Shown one piece after another: positions 33,213 to 42,512 of a DNA stretch of 64,000 bases. The notes under the pieces are model-generated. The model saw only the letters and a list, made by a program, of their open reading frames with translations, had not been told where the DNA came from and did not search any database. The position numbers were made by a program, and so were the translations under genes. The DNA lies in contig CALMZQ010000003.1 in assembly GCA_937870915.1 (NCBI GenBank), positions 1 to 64,000 on the forward strand, read 5' to 3'. The stretch is from an uncultured Ignavibacteria bacterium. Lineage in GTDB: Bacteria; Bacteroidota; Ignavibacteria; Kapaibacteriales; Kapaibacteriaceae. Each line of letters opens with the position of its first letter. Position 1 is the first letter of the stretch.

Positions 33213-35675
33213 ATGAAACACGTACTCCTTTTTATCGCCCTAGTAATAGGGCTTGCTTCGGCAACGTCCCAACCGTCAACAACGACGATCGCTACTGGTA
33301 CTGTTATCGACAGCTCATCAAAGGAACCGATTGCAGGTGCCTCAATCCGCGTTGAGGGCACAACAACGGGAACCTATACGAGGTCGGGTGGGCGATTCCG
33401 CCTGCCCCTTCCCAAAGGAGCTACTTCTCTCCGTGTTCGAAGCGTTGGATATGCCGAGCGAGTGGTCCGCATAGATCCAGACCAACCAACGATGACAATC
33501 CTCTTGCCATCATCGGCAATGTCACTCTCTGGTGTAAAGGTTATAGGAGACATCACGCCGGAGGAGATCGTTAGACGAGCGGTTGAACGCAAGGAGGAAA
33601 ATGCCAAGAGGATCACGTCCATCGTAAGCACTACGTATTCGAAGCTGAAGGTGAACATCGATATGGGCGGACTCGACGAAGGAAACTCGGGTCCGGAAAA
33701 CAGCATTACAGAGACGTTCTCCAAGATCTACGATAGGAGGAGTCCGGATCCCAAAAAACACGTTCGTATTCTTCAGCGCAGGCAAACAGCCAATGTTCGT
33801 GCTCAGGACAACCTGGCCGTGTTCGATGATTTCTTTGACTTTACGCAGGATGAGATAACCCTTATCAAAACAACGATGGTGACGCCCCTTGGTAAGGATG
33901 CATTAGACGAATACTCATACACTCTCCTAGGTAAGAAACCCCTCGGTGATCAGATGGTATACGAACTAGCATTTGAACCAAAGGCGCGTGTGTTCCCGGG
34001 GTTCGAAGGCACATTGACCATCGTTGAAGGTACATATCAGGTAGTGGCAGCGAAATTCTCACCAACAGACGAAACAGCATTTCCCTTCTTAAAAGACCTC
34101 ACCTATGAGCAACGATATGAGAAGGTGAATGACAGTATCTGGGCTCCAACCTACCAAAACGTAACTGCCGTAGCCAAGATCAGGATCATTGCCGGACTTA
34201 TGGAGATATCTGCCGATGTGGCTGCGCAGACGTATGTGACGGATGTTGCGATTAATGTCCCCATCGAGGACTCCCTCCTCATGCCACCCATCGCAAGCAA
34301 CTCATCATCGAAAACCGAGGCAGGGGGCGCAACAGTCCGCATCGAAAAGCCGAATAGTTCGGTTACTGTAGACGCAGCTGCAGATTCCACTAAACCGGAG
34401 TTCTGGGAGGATCATGCCTTTGCCGAACCCTCGGACGAGGAACGCAGGATCTATCAACGACAAGACAGTATCAAGAAAGAGGGCGGCACGAACAAGGATA
34501 CCACGAGAGCCGGACGTAACGGTGGACGTACCTCAGTGTTGAATGTCTTCAGTGCCGATGGCGTGAGTGTTGGGTTGGATCCCATGCTTGATCGATCTTC
34601 CATCACTGGGATGATCTACGGGGGTACACTCAACGTTACATGGAAACCAATACTGCTCTCCATTGGAGGGGGCTTTGGTGACAAGGATACCAAGGTTGGT
34701 AGCGTAGACCTAGAGGTCGATGTCATCAAGAATGATGCCGTGCACATGAAGCTGTTCGGATCTGCAATGTCTTCGCTGGCAACGGTTCAAGAGTCAAGAA
34801 CAATTGTGAAGCGCCTCGACTTTCTCCATCTTTCAAACCTGCTGTATACGGACAACTTCGACTTCTTCCGTAGAGACGGATGGGAAGCAGGTGCCGTTGT
34901 CAAAACCGACGACATGAACATCGCCCTAAGTGGATCTTGGACACGGCACATCAACATGCCTCTTGTAGAAACTGTGAACCGCGTCTCTATTCCCGCTACA
35001 TCCGGTGACTATCAGATGCTCCAGCTTTCTGGGACGTTCTTGGAGCCGGGCATCTTTGATGCCTTCATGGGTACGGCCTCACCTGTAACTATGCGAGTCA
35101 ATGGACTTCTTGGTCGAGAAACGCAAACCGATGTTGGATTCTGGAGCGTTGATGCTGCCATCGATGCACGCATAGCAACGTTCACTACCGGTTATATGCC
35201 AATGGAGTTGGATGTAACACTTCACGCCGGGGTCCAATCAACGAAGACGCCTACACAGGGCAGGTTTGTAACTACACGACGCTTTCCAATTCTGGGTTCA
35301 AGGCTTGACTTTACTACGGCCAGCATCAACGCCTTTGCTGGGACGGAGTTTGTATCCGTGGTGAGTGAACACAACTTTTCAGATATGTGGTGGCGCCTCA
35401 TTGGTTTGCCAACCTTCTCGTCCGGTCGCGGAGTTGACCTCATTGGTCGTTTCGCAGCGCTCAACGTCACACAACGTGCACAACCTGTTGTTCCCATGCA
35501 GGTTTTCGATTCCACTCCCGGCATTTATATGGAGGCCGGTTTTGCGATCGGACGTATCCCAACATTTGTAAGCGATCTCTTCTGGCTTCGCTTTGATGCA
35601 ATGTGGCCAGTTGGCCCACTAGCTCCACGCGGCTCATTTGGTTGGGCCATCACGCTGTCTTCGCCACTGTTGTAA
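33213..35675 (+). CDS. DUF5686-type outer-membrane protein with carboxypeptidase-like regulatory domain
   Basis: An 820-residue protein. A signal peptide is followed by a CarboxypepD_reg-like beta-sandwich (about 25-105) with TGTVIDSSSKEPIAGASIRV and an SVGYAERVV segment. The DUF5686 region follows, with SLSGVKVIGDITPEEIVRRAV and the TTYSKLKV stretch, then beta-rich segments to the C-terminus that suggest a barrel. Such proteins are common in Bacteroidota outer membranes, and none has a firmly known function. A charged linker at about 410-440 is probably disordered. The gene ends in a hairpin built from the octamer repeat. Confidence 0.8.
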   Translation: MKHVLLFIALVIGLASATSQPSTTTIATGTVIDSSSKEPIAGASIRVEGTTTGTYTRSGGRFRLPLPKGATSLRVRSVGYAERVVRIDPDQPTMTILLPSSAMSLSGVKVIGDITPEEIVRRAVERKEENAKRITSIVSTTYSKLKVNIDMGGLDEGNSGPENSITETFSKIYDRRSPDPKKHVRILQRRQTANVRAQDNLAVFDDFFDFTQDEITLIKTTMVTPLGKDALDEYSYTLLGKKPLGDQMVYELAFEPKARVFPGFEGTLTIVEGTYQVVAAKFSPTDETAFPFLKDLTYEQRYEKVNDSIWAPTYQNVTAVAKIRIIAGLMEISADVAAQTYVTDVAINVPIEDSLLMPPIASNSSSKTEAGGATVRIEKPNSSVTVDAAADSTKPEFWEDHAFAEPSDEERRIYQRQDSIKKEGGTNKDTTRAGRNGGRTSVLNVFSADGVSVGLDPMLDRSSITGMIYGGTLNVTWKPILLSIGGGFGDKDTKVGSVDLEVDVIKNDAVHMKLFGSAMSSLATVQESRTIVKRLDFLHLSNLLYTDNFDFFRRDGWEAGAVVKTDDMNIALSGSWTRHINMPLVETVNRVSIPATSGDYQMLQLSGTFLEPGIFDAFMGTASPVTMRVNGLLGRETQTDVGFWSVDAAIDARIATFTTGYMPMELDVTLHAGVQSTKTPTQGRFVTTRRFPILGSRLDFTTASINAFAGTEFVSVVSEHNFSDMWWRLIGLPTFSSGRGVDLIGRFAALNVTQRAQPVVPMQVFDSTPGIYMEAGFAIGRIPTFVSDLFWLRFDAMWPVGPLAPRGSFGWAITLSSPLL

Positions 35676-35700
35676 GGGGCTAGACTAAGCCCCGTGTTTT
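35675..35700. terminator. terminator from inverted octamers between convergent genes
   Basis: AGGGGCT (35675-35681) and AGCCCC (35688-35693) form a 6-bp GC stem with an AGACTA loop, followed on the plus strand by GTGTTTTT. The left arm overlaps the DUF5686 stop codon, and the hairpin overlaps the last codons of the DUF58 gene. Confidence 0.75.
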
Positions 35701-37014
35701 TAGATCGAGATAGGCATTGATGGATGCGATACTAAGGGACTGTGGTGCAGAGAGAACCGTATAGATGCCTGCCCTGCGCAGTTCGGCGCGGATCTCGTTC
35801 TTCTCCATAAGTGTTGCACGTGCGATGGTCTGACGGTAGATGTCTTCCATTGTTTGTGGCTCTTGGTCAACCGTTGCTCGAATCCCAGTGTTATCAAAAA
35901 AGTTTACAACGAGTACGTGTGAACGCGAGAGTAGTCGAAATGCGGGAAGCCTACGTCTGGCTGCGTCTACGGACTCGATGTTTGTGTATAGCATTAATAA
36001 TGTCCGACTTGGCAGACGCCTTCGAACAAGATCAACCAGACGGTCGTCATCGGATTGTTCAAACTCTGTCTCAATAGCATAGAGCCCCTTCATCACAGCG
36101 GCCAATTGTGCATTGCCTGCATTTGCGGGAAGGATCTTTGCTTCATGAGCTCCATATGTGAGCAGTCCGGCCCGATCCTGCTTCTTGAGTACCACGTTCG
36201 AGAACGCTAGAGATGCATTAATCGCATGGTCTAAAAACGTCATGCCATTGTGTGAAAATCGCATACTTCTGCCGAGATCGATAACGCTATAAATGTCTTG
36301 CGACCGTTCGTCTTGGTATTGATTCACCATCAGTGAATTCCGTCTCGCCGTGGCCTTCCAATTCACAGTGCGTAGGTCATCTCCCGTGGTATAGGTAGAG
36401 ATCTTCTCGAACTCCATCGTGTGCCCGAGCCTACGTTGTTTGTGAATTCCAAGTCGATGTTGCCTATTGCTAAAGGTGGCAATCTCGGCACGACGCATTT
36501 CCATTATCGAGGGATGAACTTCAACGGCGCGTTCTGCATCACGCGTGAATCGGCGTTGAATCAACCCAAGTCTGGTACGAACAAACACATTGATCGCGCC
36601 AAAACGAAGCACTCCCCGAGCTACCGGCCTGATCTCATAGGAGAAGGTGATAGTATCCGTTCCACTATTCATCCAATCAAAGGTGAGTGATCGTTCTTGA
36701 AGTTGAATTGGTACTTCGTCTAGTATCGTGAGTTGCGTTGCAAAAGGGGCTTCTGCCTTTACATGAACAGCGATTGGGTTGAACTCTCCGTTGGAGAGAC
36801 GCTGATCACATTGCCGTTCAGCGGAAACAGAAACGCGACCGGACCACAGGAGCACTGTGTCTATGACGCAGGCTGCAATCGTGCAGAGCGTAACGATGTA
36901 TGCGACCCAAAGGAGCACAGGAAGCCATGTTGAGGCCACCGCGGTCACAACAATCGCAACAATCGCCCACGTGATGCGAAGCGTTGGGAACCAGTTTCGA
37001 AGGAGATCGATCAC
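35680..37014 (-). CDS. DUF58-domain protein
   Basis: A 444-residue protein with two N-terminal membrane helices (about 12-60) and a C-terminal DUF58/VWA-like domain. Signatures: RLGHTMEFEKISTYTTGDDLRTVNWKATARR (in part) around residue 205 and YSVIDLGRSM near 245. DUF58 proteins are regularly encoded beside MoxR AAA ATPases and are thought to be client or adaptor proteins of them. Its start overlaps the moxR stop by 4 bp. Last gene of a six-gene operon running from 41661 to 35680. Confidence 0.88.
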   Translation of the reverse strand: MIDLLRNWFPTLRITWAIVAIVVTAVASTWLPVLLWVAYIVTLCTIAACVIDTVLLWSGRVSVSAERQCDQRLSNGEFNPIAVHVKAEAPFATQLTILDEVPIQLQERSLTFDWMNSGTDTITFSYEIRPVARGVLRFGAINVFVRTRLGLIQRRFTRDAERAVEVHPSIMEMRRAEIATFSNRQHRLGIHKQRRLGHTMEFEKISTYTTGDDLRTVNWKATARRNSLMVNQYQDERSQDIYSVIDLGRSMRFSHNGMTFLDHAINASLAFSNVVLKKQDRAGLLTYGAHEAKILPANAGNAQLAAVMKGLYAIETEFEQSDDDRLVDLVRRRLPSRTLLMLYTNIESVDAARRRLPAFRLLSRSHVLVVNFFDNTGIRATVDQEPQTMEDIYRQTIARATLMEKNEIRAELRRAGIYTVLSAPQSLSIASINAYLDLKTRGLV

Positions 37015-37970
37015 CGAGGGACATCTATGGAATGGAGAATGCCGGATACTACATCGTCCGGAGTCATGCCTTCCATCTCTCTCTCGGGAATAAGTCTGAT
37101 GCGATGTCGGAGGATACTTGGAGCCACACGCTTCACGTCATCTGGAATAATGAAGGACCGACCATCGAGGACAGCGGCAGCCTTGGCGGAATTGAGTAGG
37201 CCGATAGACGCACGAGGAGAGGCTCCTAGATCGAGGAGAGGATGCGAACGCGTCTGTTGCACAATGGTTGCGATGTATCGCATGATGCTATCCTCCACGG
37301 TAACACTGCGTGCCGTTGAACGGAGGTCAAGAAGCTCGTTTGCAGTGACGACCGGTTTGATCGCATCGAGAAGGCCAGCCCCCTTGGAATCATGGTGCAG
37401 ACCAAGGATTAGGATCTCTTCATCCAGAGAAGGATAATCAACGAGGACCTTCATGAGAAATCTATCGAGTTGTGCTTCGGGTAGACGATACGTGCCTTCG
37501 TGTTCGATTGGGTTCTGTGTTGCGAGCACGATGCTGGGCAATGGCATTGGATAGGATACACCGTCGATTGTTGCCTGGGCCTCCTCCATTACTTCGAAGA
37601 GTGCAGACTGTGTCTTTGCCGGCGCACGATTGATCTCATCGGCAAGCACAATGTTGGCAAACACAGGCCCCCTTCGAAAGACAAAGTCTGTGGTTCGCGG
37701 GTCGAACATGTTTGTACCAAGGATGTCTGCCGGCATGAGATCCGGTGTGAATTGGATCCGTGCAAAGGAGCAATCGAGGAGGCGCGCCACTAACCGTGCC
37801 AGGAGTGTCTTTGCAACACCGGGAACGCCTTCGATAAGGACGTGACCGTTGGCAAGCAGGGCGATGAGAACATGATCGAGGAGATCAATCTGACCAACAA
37901 TAACGGTGGCAACCTGCGTTCTCAGCGACTCGAGGAGGGCAGCAGATTCGTTTTCTGTTTGAGTATTCAT
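37011..37970 (-). CDS. MoxR-family AAA+ ATPase
   Basis: A 319-residue ATPase with Walker A in EGVPGVAKT near residue 50, Walker B in LADEINRAPAKTQSALFEVMEE near 110, sensor 1 in VLATQNPIEHEGTY near 150 and the C-terminal lid with SPRASIGLL. MoxR enzymes act as chaperones that mature or remodel protein complexes, usually together with VWA-type partners. The partner here is probably the DUF58 protein immediately downstream. Starts and stops of neighbouring genes overlap by 4 bp on both sides. Confidence 0.95.
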   Translation of the reverse strand: MNTQTENESAALLESLRTQVATVIVGQIDLLDHVLIALLANGHVLIEGVPGVAKTLLARLVARLLDCSFARIQFTPDLMPADILGTNMFDPRTTDFVFRRGPVFANIVLADEINRAPAKTQSALFEVMEEAQATIDGVSYPMPLPSIVLATQNPIEHEGTYRLPEAQLDRFLMKVLVDYPSLDEEILILGLHHDSKGAGLLDAIKPVVTANELLDLRSTARSVTVEDSIMRYIATIVQQTRSHPLLDLGASPRASIGLLNSAKAAAVLDGRSFIIPDDVKRVAPSILRHRIRLIPEREMEGMTPDDVVSGILHSIDVPR

Positions 37971-39121
37971 GGCGGGCTATAAGAGAAGAAGAGAGCGATG
38001 TTGTGATGGAGATCTTTGAGTTGTGATTCCGTGATCGTGGTCGTTGGGCCTACCGCGTCAACCATCACGAGAATCTTTTCAACAACGGGCAGTGGACATC
38101 CGCTGATGCGATGGAGAGCATCGGAATGATCTACATGAAGTTGGCTGGCATGTAAACGGTACCTGTGAACGCAGTGTTGTCGGAACTGGCGGAGAAGTTG
38201 TCTTGCTACAGCTCCATGAGCCTTCCTATTCCAGTAGATCATCGTGATCTGATCCACAAAAGCCACGATATTGTTCTGGTGGGTAGGAAGGACGGGAATG
38301 GGACGCTGTCTTCTGCGAGCATGTACGAGCACTGCGCCAAGACCCGTGAAGATCAGCGTCCAGTAGGCATAGTGCATACCCGGCCAAGAATTGAGTACAG
38401 CAAGAAGTGTCGTGTTTTCGTTCGATTGAGGAATATAGTGCTGATCCCATACGAGTGGGCGAGGCTCCATTCTATTGAAGACCGCCTGTGGTAGCTCATC
38501 CAAATAGAGTTGTACTAAGGCAACATTTGTGAATGCATCCGGTATGGTGGAGACAACCAATCGCCCCCTACCAAATGCTCTGACGGCGGCTAGGACTACG
38601 TCATCCTCATCTTCAAGAAAAGACTCCCATGTACCAAGGAAGTAGTCTCCATCGATAGAGGAATAGGAGTCGATGCTATCCGAACCATACACCTCGTGCC
38701 AACTATCATTGCGTGACTCGTACACAGTGCCGGAGGTGTTGGGGCCAATGATCAGATTAAATGAGTCGCGAACAGATGCAGAAAAGCGCCGGGCCACAAC
38801 TACTACCTGCATGCCATTGCGCAGTGCCGAGCACAGCCGAACAAGACTGGCTGAGTCCGGTTCAAACTCGTCTGTAACAAAAAGCCACGTCTCCCTACTA
38901 CCAACCTGCATTGTATGCGCCAGTCTGTCGGTGTTGATCCTCGACGAACCGGATACGCGGGTGAGGTATTCAAAGACACTTTGCGAAGCATAGGGCGCTG
39001 TTGATGACGTATTATAGGTGCGCACATAGGAATATTGAGGGGGAATGCGCAATGTGATGAGGATAACCACGAAGAGAACAACTGCTACAGAGACCCACGC
39101 CCAAGGGATTCGCTTTATCAT
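37967..39121 (-). CDS. DUF4350-like membrane protein
   Basis: A 384-residue protein with a transmembrane helix at about residues 10-27, a periplasmic-type domain that begins with a YNTSSTAPYASQSVFEYLTR segment, and a second helix near residue 255 followed by a basic cytoplasmic tail. This is the DUF4350 arrangement, found almost only in MoxR/DUF58/DUF4129 operons. The biochemical role is unknown. The 4-bp overlaps with both neighbours show tight translational coupling. Confidence 0.75.
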   Translation of the reverse strand: MIKRIPWAWVSVAVVLFVVILITLRIPPQYSYVRTYNTSSTAPYASQSVFEYLTRVSGSSRINTDRLAHTMQVGSRETWLFVTDEFEPDSASLVRLCSALRNGMQVVVVARRFSASVRDSFNLIIGPNTSGTVYESRNDSWHEVYGSDSIDSYSSIDGDYFLGTWESFLEDEDDVVLAAVRAFGRGRLVVSTIPDAFTNVALVQLYLDELPQAVFNRMEPRPLVWDQHYIPQSNENTTLLAVLNSWPGMHYAYWTLIFTGLGAVLVHARRRQRPIPVLPTHQNNIVAFVDQITMIYWNRKAHGAVARQLLRQFRQHCVHRYRLHASQLHVDHSDALHRISGCPLPVVEKILVMVDAVGPTTTITESQLKDLHHNIALFFSYSPP

Positions 39122-39744
39122 AGCCTGCCACCTACGATCTCATCAAAGAGTTGGCGGGCTTGGAAGTATTCGTCGCGCGAGATCGTTGCTCCACCATACC
39201 ATGTTCTTCGAAACACATCTAGTGCAAGCCGGAAGCGTGAGAAGGATGGGTCGGACCGAAGATCTCTTAGGTAGTCTGAGTCAGTGCGGTGGTGACGGAG
39301 GGCGATACGCCCCATGCTATCAAGTACTGCCAGTGTTCGAAGGTAGGTATATCGAAGAGCAAGAGCATACTCCTGATCTTGTTCTGCTACCCGTGTGAGT
39401 CTGAGAAGATCTATCGATGTAGCGGGCGATCCCGCGGTATTGCGAACGAGTGATGACCCAGCGGAGCTGAACGGTAAAGACACGCCTGTGCGCCGAATGA
39501 GATAAATGAGAACTCCAACGCCGATACTCAGTGCTATCAAGGATGCATAGTCAGCTGTTGAGTTTAGGTTTCCATCGAGGATCTCTGCGATGTAATCACC
39601 TATGAACTCTAGTATGATTGACCAAATCGAGCGACTCTGGCCGGCATGCTGATATTGATAGTCAGGGCTTGACCGCAACGAATCAAGCCACGCAACAGAT
39701 GCCGGCGGGATCTTCTGAAGTATGGTATCGCCAACAACAGTCAT
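39118..39744 (-). CDS. DUF4129-like membrane protein
   Basis: A 208-residue protein with one clear transmembrane helix (about 65-85) and a C-terminal cytoplasmic helical domain reading RLTRVAEQDQEYALALRYTY and FRRTWYGGATISRDEYFQA, which fits DUF4129. In related operons such domains accompany MoxR and DUF58 proteins and sometimes transglutaminase-like proteins. Function unknown. Confidence 0.75.
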   Translation of the reverse strand: MTVVGDTILQKIPPASVAWLDSLRSSPDYQYQHAGQSRSIWSIILEFIGDYIAEILDGNLNSTADYASLIALSIGVGVLIYLIRRTGVSLPFSSAGSSLVRNTAGSPATSIDLLRLTRVAEQDQEYALALRYTYLRTLAVLDSMGRIALRHHRTDSDYLRDLRSDPSFSRFRLALDVFRRTWYGGATISRDEYFQARQLFDEIVGGRL

Positions 39745-40709
39745 GGTTCCGGCTCATCAACGAGATGATTGTCGATCTCGATAGATTCTATACGGTCGAA
39801 GAGGCTCACACCTTCTATCCGTTCACGGTGTGACCAGTAGATATATGTGACGCCCGTAATCGTGATCGTTGAGACATAGATGCCAACAAGACTTGCGAAC
39901 GACCCGAAGATGATGGAGAGAATTTGAACGATAATGTTTGGTTCGCTGGAATCTCCGGAATTGGTCATGAACACCGAGATGCCGGATACTACATAGAAAG
40001 GGAGATTCCCGAGTACGTTGATCGTAGATGAGATCAGCGCTATCATGAAGGCGGTCCCAAGCGTCCACCACCACTTGTTCTTGACAAGTTGTCTGCAACG
40101 CTTTAATGCATCAAAGAACCCACGGTCTTCAAATAGTACCACCGGGTACAATACGATCAGCGGCACAATGATGTAAAGAAAGCCAAGTACAACGATTGGA
40201 ATAGACACAAATGCCGCCTCGGACGAACGCATCAGCAAAACAGCTGCAAGTATTGCGAGACTTATGACGGCAGAGAACAGGAAGGCCACAAAGATGGTTG
40301 TAAGGAGTAGCTTCGACGTTCTCCAACGCATTGCAGCAGCGAGTTCGGCGGCCTCGGGTTCGCGTTCGTTGTTGTCAACAAACTGCAAGTATGAGATAAC
40401 AACATTCGCTACCGTGATCGATGCAAAGGCAACAAGGATCATCCCAATAAACTGTAGAAAATAGTAGGCAGGCTGCGCATCGGCCAACGTCTGCCTCTGC
40501 ATCAGGATATCGGAGAATGAGGCTGAGAGAGTAAATGTCTGCGCTACTGCCAAGAGCACAGAGCCTGTAATTGCGAGTGGACCTGCATGTTTCGTAACCG
40601 CAAAGAAAAGTGGCTTGATGTGTAGCCGGATGGTTTCGATGGTAGCGGAGATTACGTCGCCTAGGTTTCGAACCTTACGCAACGGGTGTACGAGTTCTGG
40701 CATGAGCAT
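39741..40709 (-). CDS. multi-pass membrane protein of the MoxR operon
   Basis: A 322-residue protein with six or more hydrophobic segments and no catalytic motif that I can see. The FEDRGFFDALKRCRQLVKNKWWWTLG stretch (about 190-215, in part) is typical of membrane proteins annotated as glycerophosphodiester phosphodiesterase membrane-domain-like or DUF7544-like. In this operon type it may be the membrane core with SpoIIM. Its start lies 35 bp inside the 3' end of the SpoIIM gene; an ATG at 40703 is an alternative. Confidence 0.65.
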   Translation of the reverse strand: MLMPELVHPLRKVRNLGDVISATIETIRLHIKPLFFAVTKHAGPLAITGSVLLAVAQTFTLSASFSDILMQRQTLADAQPAYYFLQFIGMILVAFASITVANVVISYLQFVDNNEREPEAAELAAAMRWRTSKLLLTTIFVAFLFSAVISLAILAAVLLMRSSEAAFVSIPIVVLGFLYIIVPLIVLYPVVLFEDRGFFDALKRCRQLVKNKWWWTLGTAFMIALISSTINVLGNLPFYVVSGISVFMTNSGDSSEPNIIVQILSIIFGSFASLVGIYVSTITITGVTYIYWSHRERIEGVSLFDRIESIEIDNHLVDEPEP

Positions 40710-41661
40710 GGGCCTTCTTAATGAGGAAAGTGGGTAGGATGGAGACGTATCCCCAGATTAGAACAAAGGACCCAACGATGATAATGAGGTTGAGGGGAAG
40801 GGGCATATCAGACCATCGTGTAACAAAGCTCTCTAGTATTGCCGCAGCGACAATAAAGGGGATCATTCCGATGGCGATAGTAGTGCTCCGTTTTGCGGCC
40901 TGAATGAAGGCAGTCTGCCGTGGAAGTGTGCCCGGGTTCACATAGGACATGCCTACATGAAGTCCGGCAGCAGCTGTTACAACAAGGCACGATAACTCGA
41001 TTGTGCCGTGAACGAATACTGCTAGAAAACTTGTCTCAAGAATGTTGTGGTTGGCAAACAAAGCAAAAAACGAACCGATCATCAGTCCGTGGTAGACTAC
41101 ACTGCCCATCACACCGATGATCGGAATCAAACCGAGCGCTACAACTCGCAGCATCACAAAAAGGTTATTAATGGCAATTCTGAAGAACATCTCCCACTCA
41201 TTCTGCGATGCATATACATTCATCGGGTGGCCTGCCTCGATGTTTGAGATTGTGATGTCTACATAGGCGTTGCCAAGGATCAGTCGAATAAAGGACTCGT
41301 CTGTGATTCCGGCAAGAAAACCTACAGCAGCCATGAACAGGAGACCACCGAGCGATATTAGAATGTCTCGTCGAATGGCCAGGAAAGACATTGGAACGGT
41401 GAATAGCCAATACGTAGCAGTTCCTCGCACATGGGCTCTCCGATTTCTTGCAAGCGCAGAGTGGGCCAAGGCTGCCAGTTGATTGAGGTAGTCAGTTGTG
41501 AGGCTGGCAGGGTACTGAGCCCGGGCATAGGCAAGGTCATCGATCACGGACACATAGTCTGATGCAAGAACATCAGGGTCAACCGATGAGGTTCTCCCAA
41601 GGCGACCTTCGATGGACCTCCAGCGGTCTTCATGGCGTTCTATAAAGACGATCTCACGCAC
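40675..41661 (-). CDS. SpoIIM-like membrane protein
   Basis: A 328-residue protein. A cytoplasmic helical N-terminal region (about 1-95) is followed by about six membrane helices of the stage II sporulation protein M family, including IGVMGSVVYHGLMIGSFFALF and FVHGTIELSCLVVTAAAGLHVG. In non-sporulating bacteria SpoIIM-like proteins occur with RDD, MoxR and DUF58 genes and have no defined role. I use the GTG at 41661: the purine-rich GGAGGAGG lies just before it, leaving the TTG at 41664 too close to be used. Confidence 0.8.
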   Translation of the reverse strand: MREIVFIERHEDRWRSIEGRLGRTSSVDPDVLASDYVSVIDDLAYARAQYPASLTTDYLNQLAALAHSALARNRRAHVRGTATYWLFTVPMSFLAIRRDILISLGGLLFMAAVGFLAGITDESFIRLILGNAYVDITISNIEAGHPMNVYASQNEWEMFFRIAINNLFVMLRVVALGLIPIIGVMGSVVYHGLMIGSFFALFANHNILETSFLAVFVHGTIELSCLVVTAAAGLHVGMSYVNPGTLPRQTAFIQAAKRSTTIAIGMIPFIVAAAILESFVTRWSDMPLPLNLIIIVGSFVLIWGYVSILPTFLIKKAHAHARTRTPVA

Positions 41662-41722
41662 CAACCTCCTCCACTTGAATTTCTAACGCTGTATCTTCGG
41701 TAACTCTTCTCTGGCCGAATAT

Positions 41723-42463
41723 ATGTCGACTATACCTATTGCCACCACACATCATGTAGACATCGCATTCGAGGCTGCTCCGGTCTCCTCGAGAATGGTG
41801 GCTACGCTGATTGACTACGTTCTGTTCTTTGCTGGCATGGCCTTGATGTATGCCATCTTGGATATCTTTAAATCTGCAAGCGAGGGCTCACCAATTCTTA
41901 GTTATGTGCTTGCGGCAATCTATCTCCTCCTTATTGCCGGACTTATACTCGCCCCACTCATTCAAGAGGCGTTTCTCGACGGCCAAACTATCGGTAAAAG
42001 AATGCTCGGGATCCGTGTAATAGCATTGGATGGTTCTTCGCCATCAATGGGAGCTTTCTTTACTCGATGGTTAATGGGCCTTATTGAGTTAGTTGGATCT
42101 GTAGGTGTGATTGGGCTGGTTAGTGTGGTTTTGACGAAGTACTCGCAACGATTAGGCGACCTTGTGGCAGGAACCGTTGTTGTAAAGGTTCCCAAGGGTG
42201 TAAACGTCCGTTCCCTCCGAGTGGATGCTGCTCCCAACCATGTTGTGATGTTCCCAGGCGTCCGTTTGTTAACAGACGAGGACGTTCGTGTGATTCGCGA
42301 TGTGCTACACTCCACAAGTGCTGGGATCTCCCAAAACGCATCAATCGCCATCATTGATAAAACAGCGTTACGTGTGGCTGCCAAGATCCGGGCTACACAT
42401 GAATTCACGTCGAGGGATTTCCTTCTTCGTGTCCTGGCAGACTTTGCATCCGTGATGACGTAG
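41723..42463 (+). CDS. RDD-family membrane protein
   Basis: A 246-residue protein with the RDD domain in the first 160 residues: an Arg in helix 1 (SRMVATLIDYVLFF, with the family Arg-Asp pair), QEAFLDGQTIGKRMLGIRV and the conserved ALDGSSPS turn. About 80 residues of soluble C-terminal region follow. RDD proteins are small multi-pass membrane proteins, some implicated in ion exchange. It is divergent from the SpoIIM gene and belongs by context to the same MoxR/DUF58 system; 61 bp separate the two starts, so they may share a control region. Confidence 0.85.
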   Translation: MSTIPIATTHHVDIAFEAAPVSSRMVATLIDYVLFFAGMALMYAILDIFKSASEGSPILSYVLAAIYLLLIAGLILAPLIQEAFLDGQTIGKRMLGIRVIALDGSSPSMGAFFTRWLMGLIELVGSVGVIGLVSVVLTKYSQRLGDLVAGTVVVKVPKGVNVRSLRVDAAPNHVVMFPGVRLLTDEDVRVIRDVLHSTSAGISQNASIAIIDKTALRVAAKIRATHEFTSRDFLLRVLADFASVMT

Positions 42464-42512
42464 CGATCCCGCAGGGGTCGGGTGAAGTGTGATACAAAAC
42501 GTATCTTTGTGG

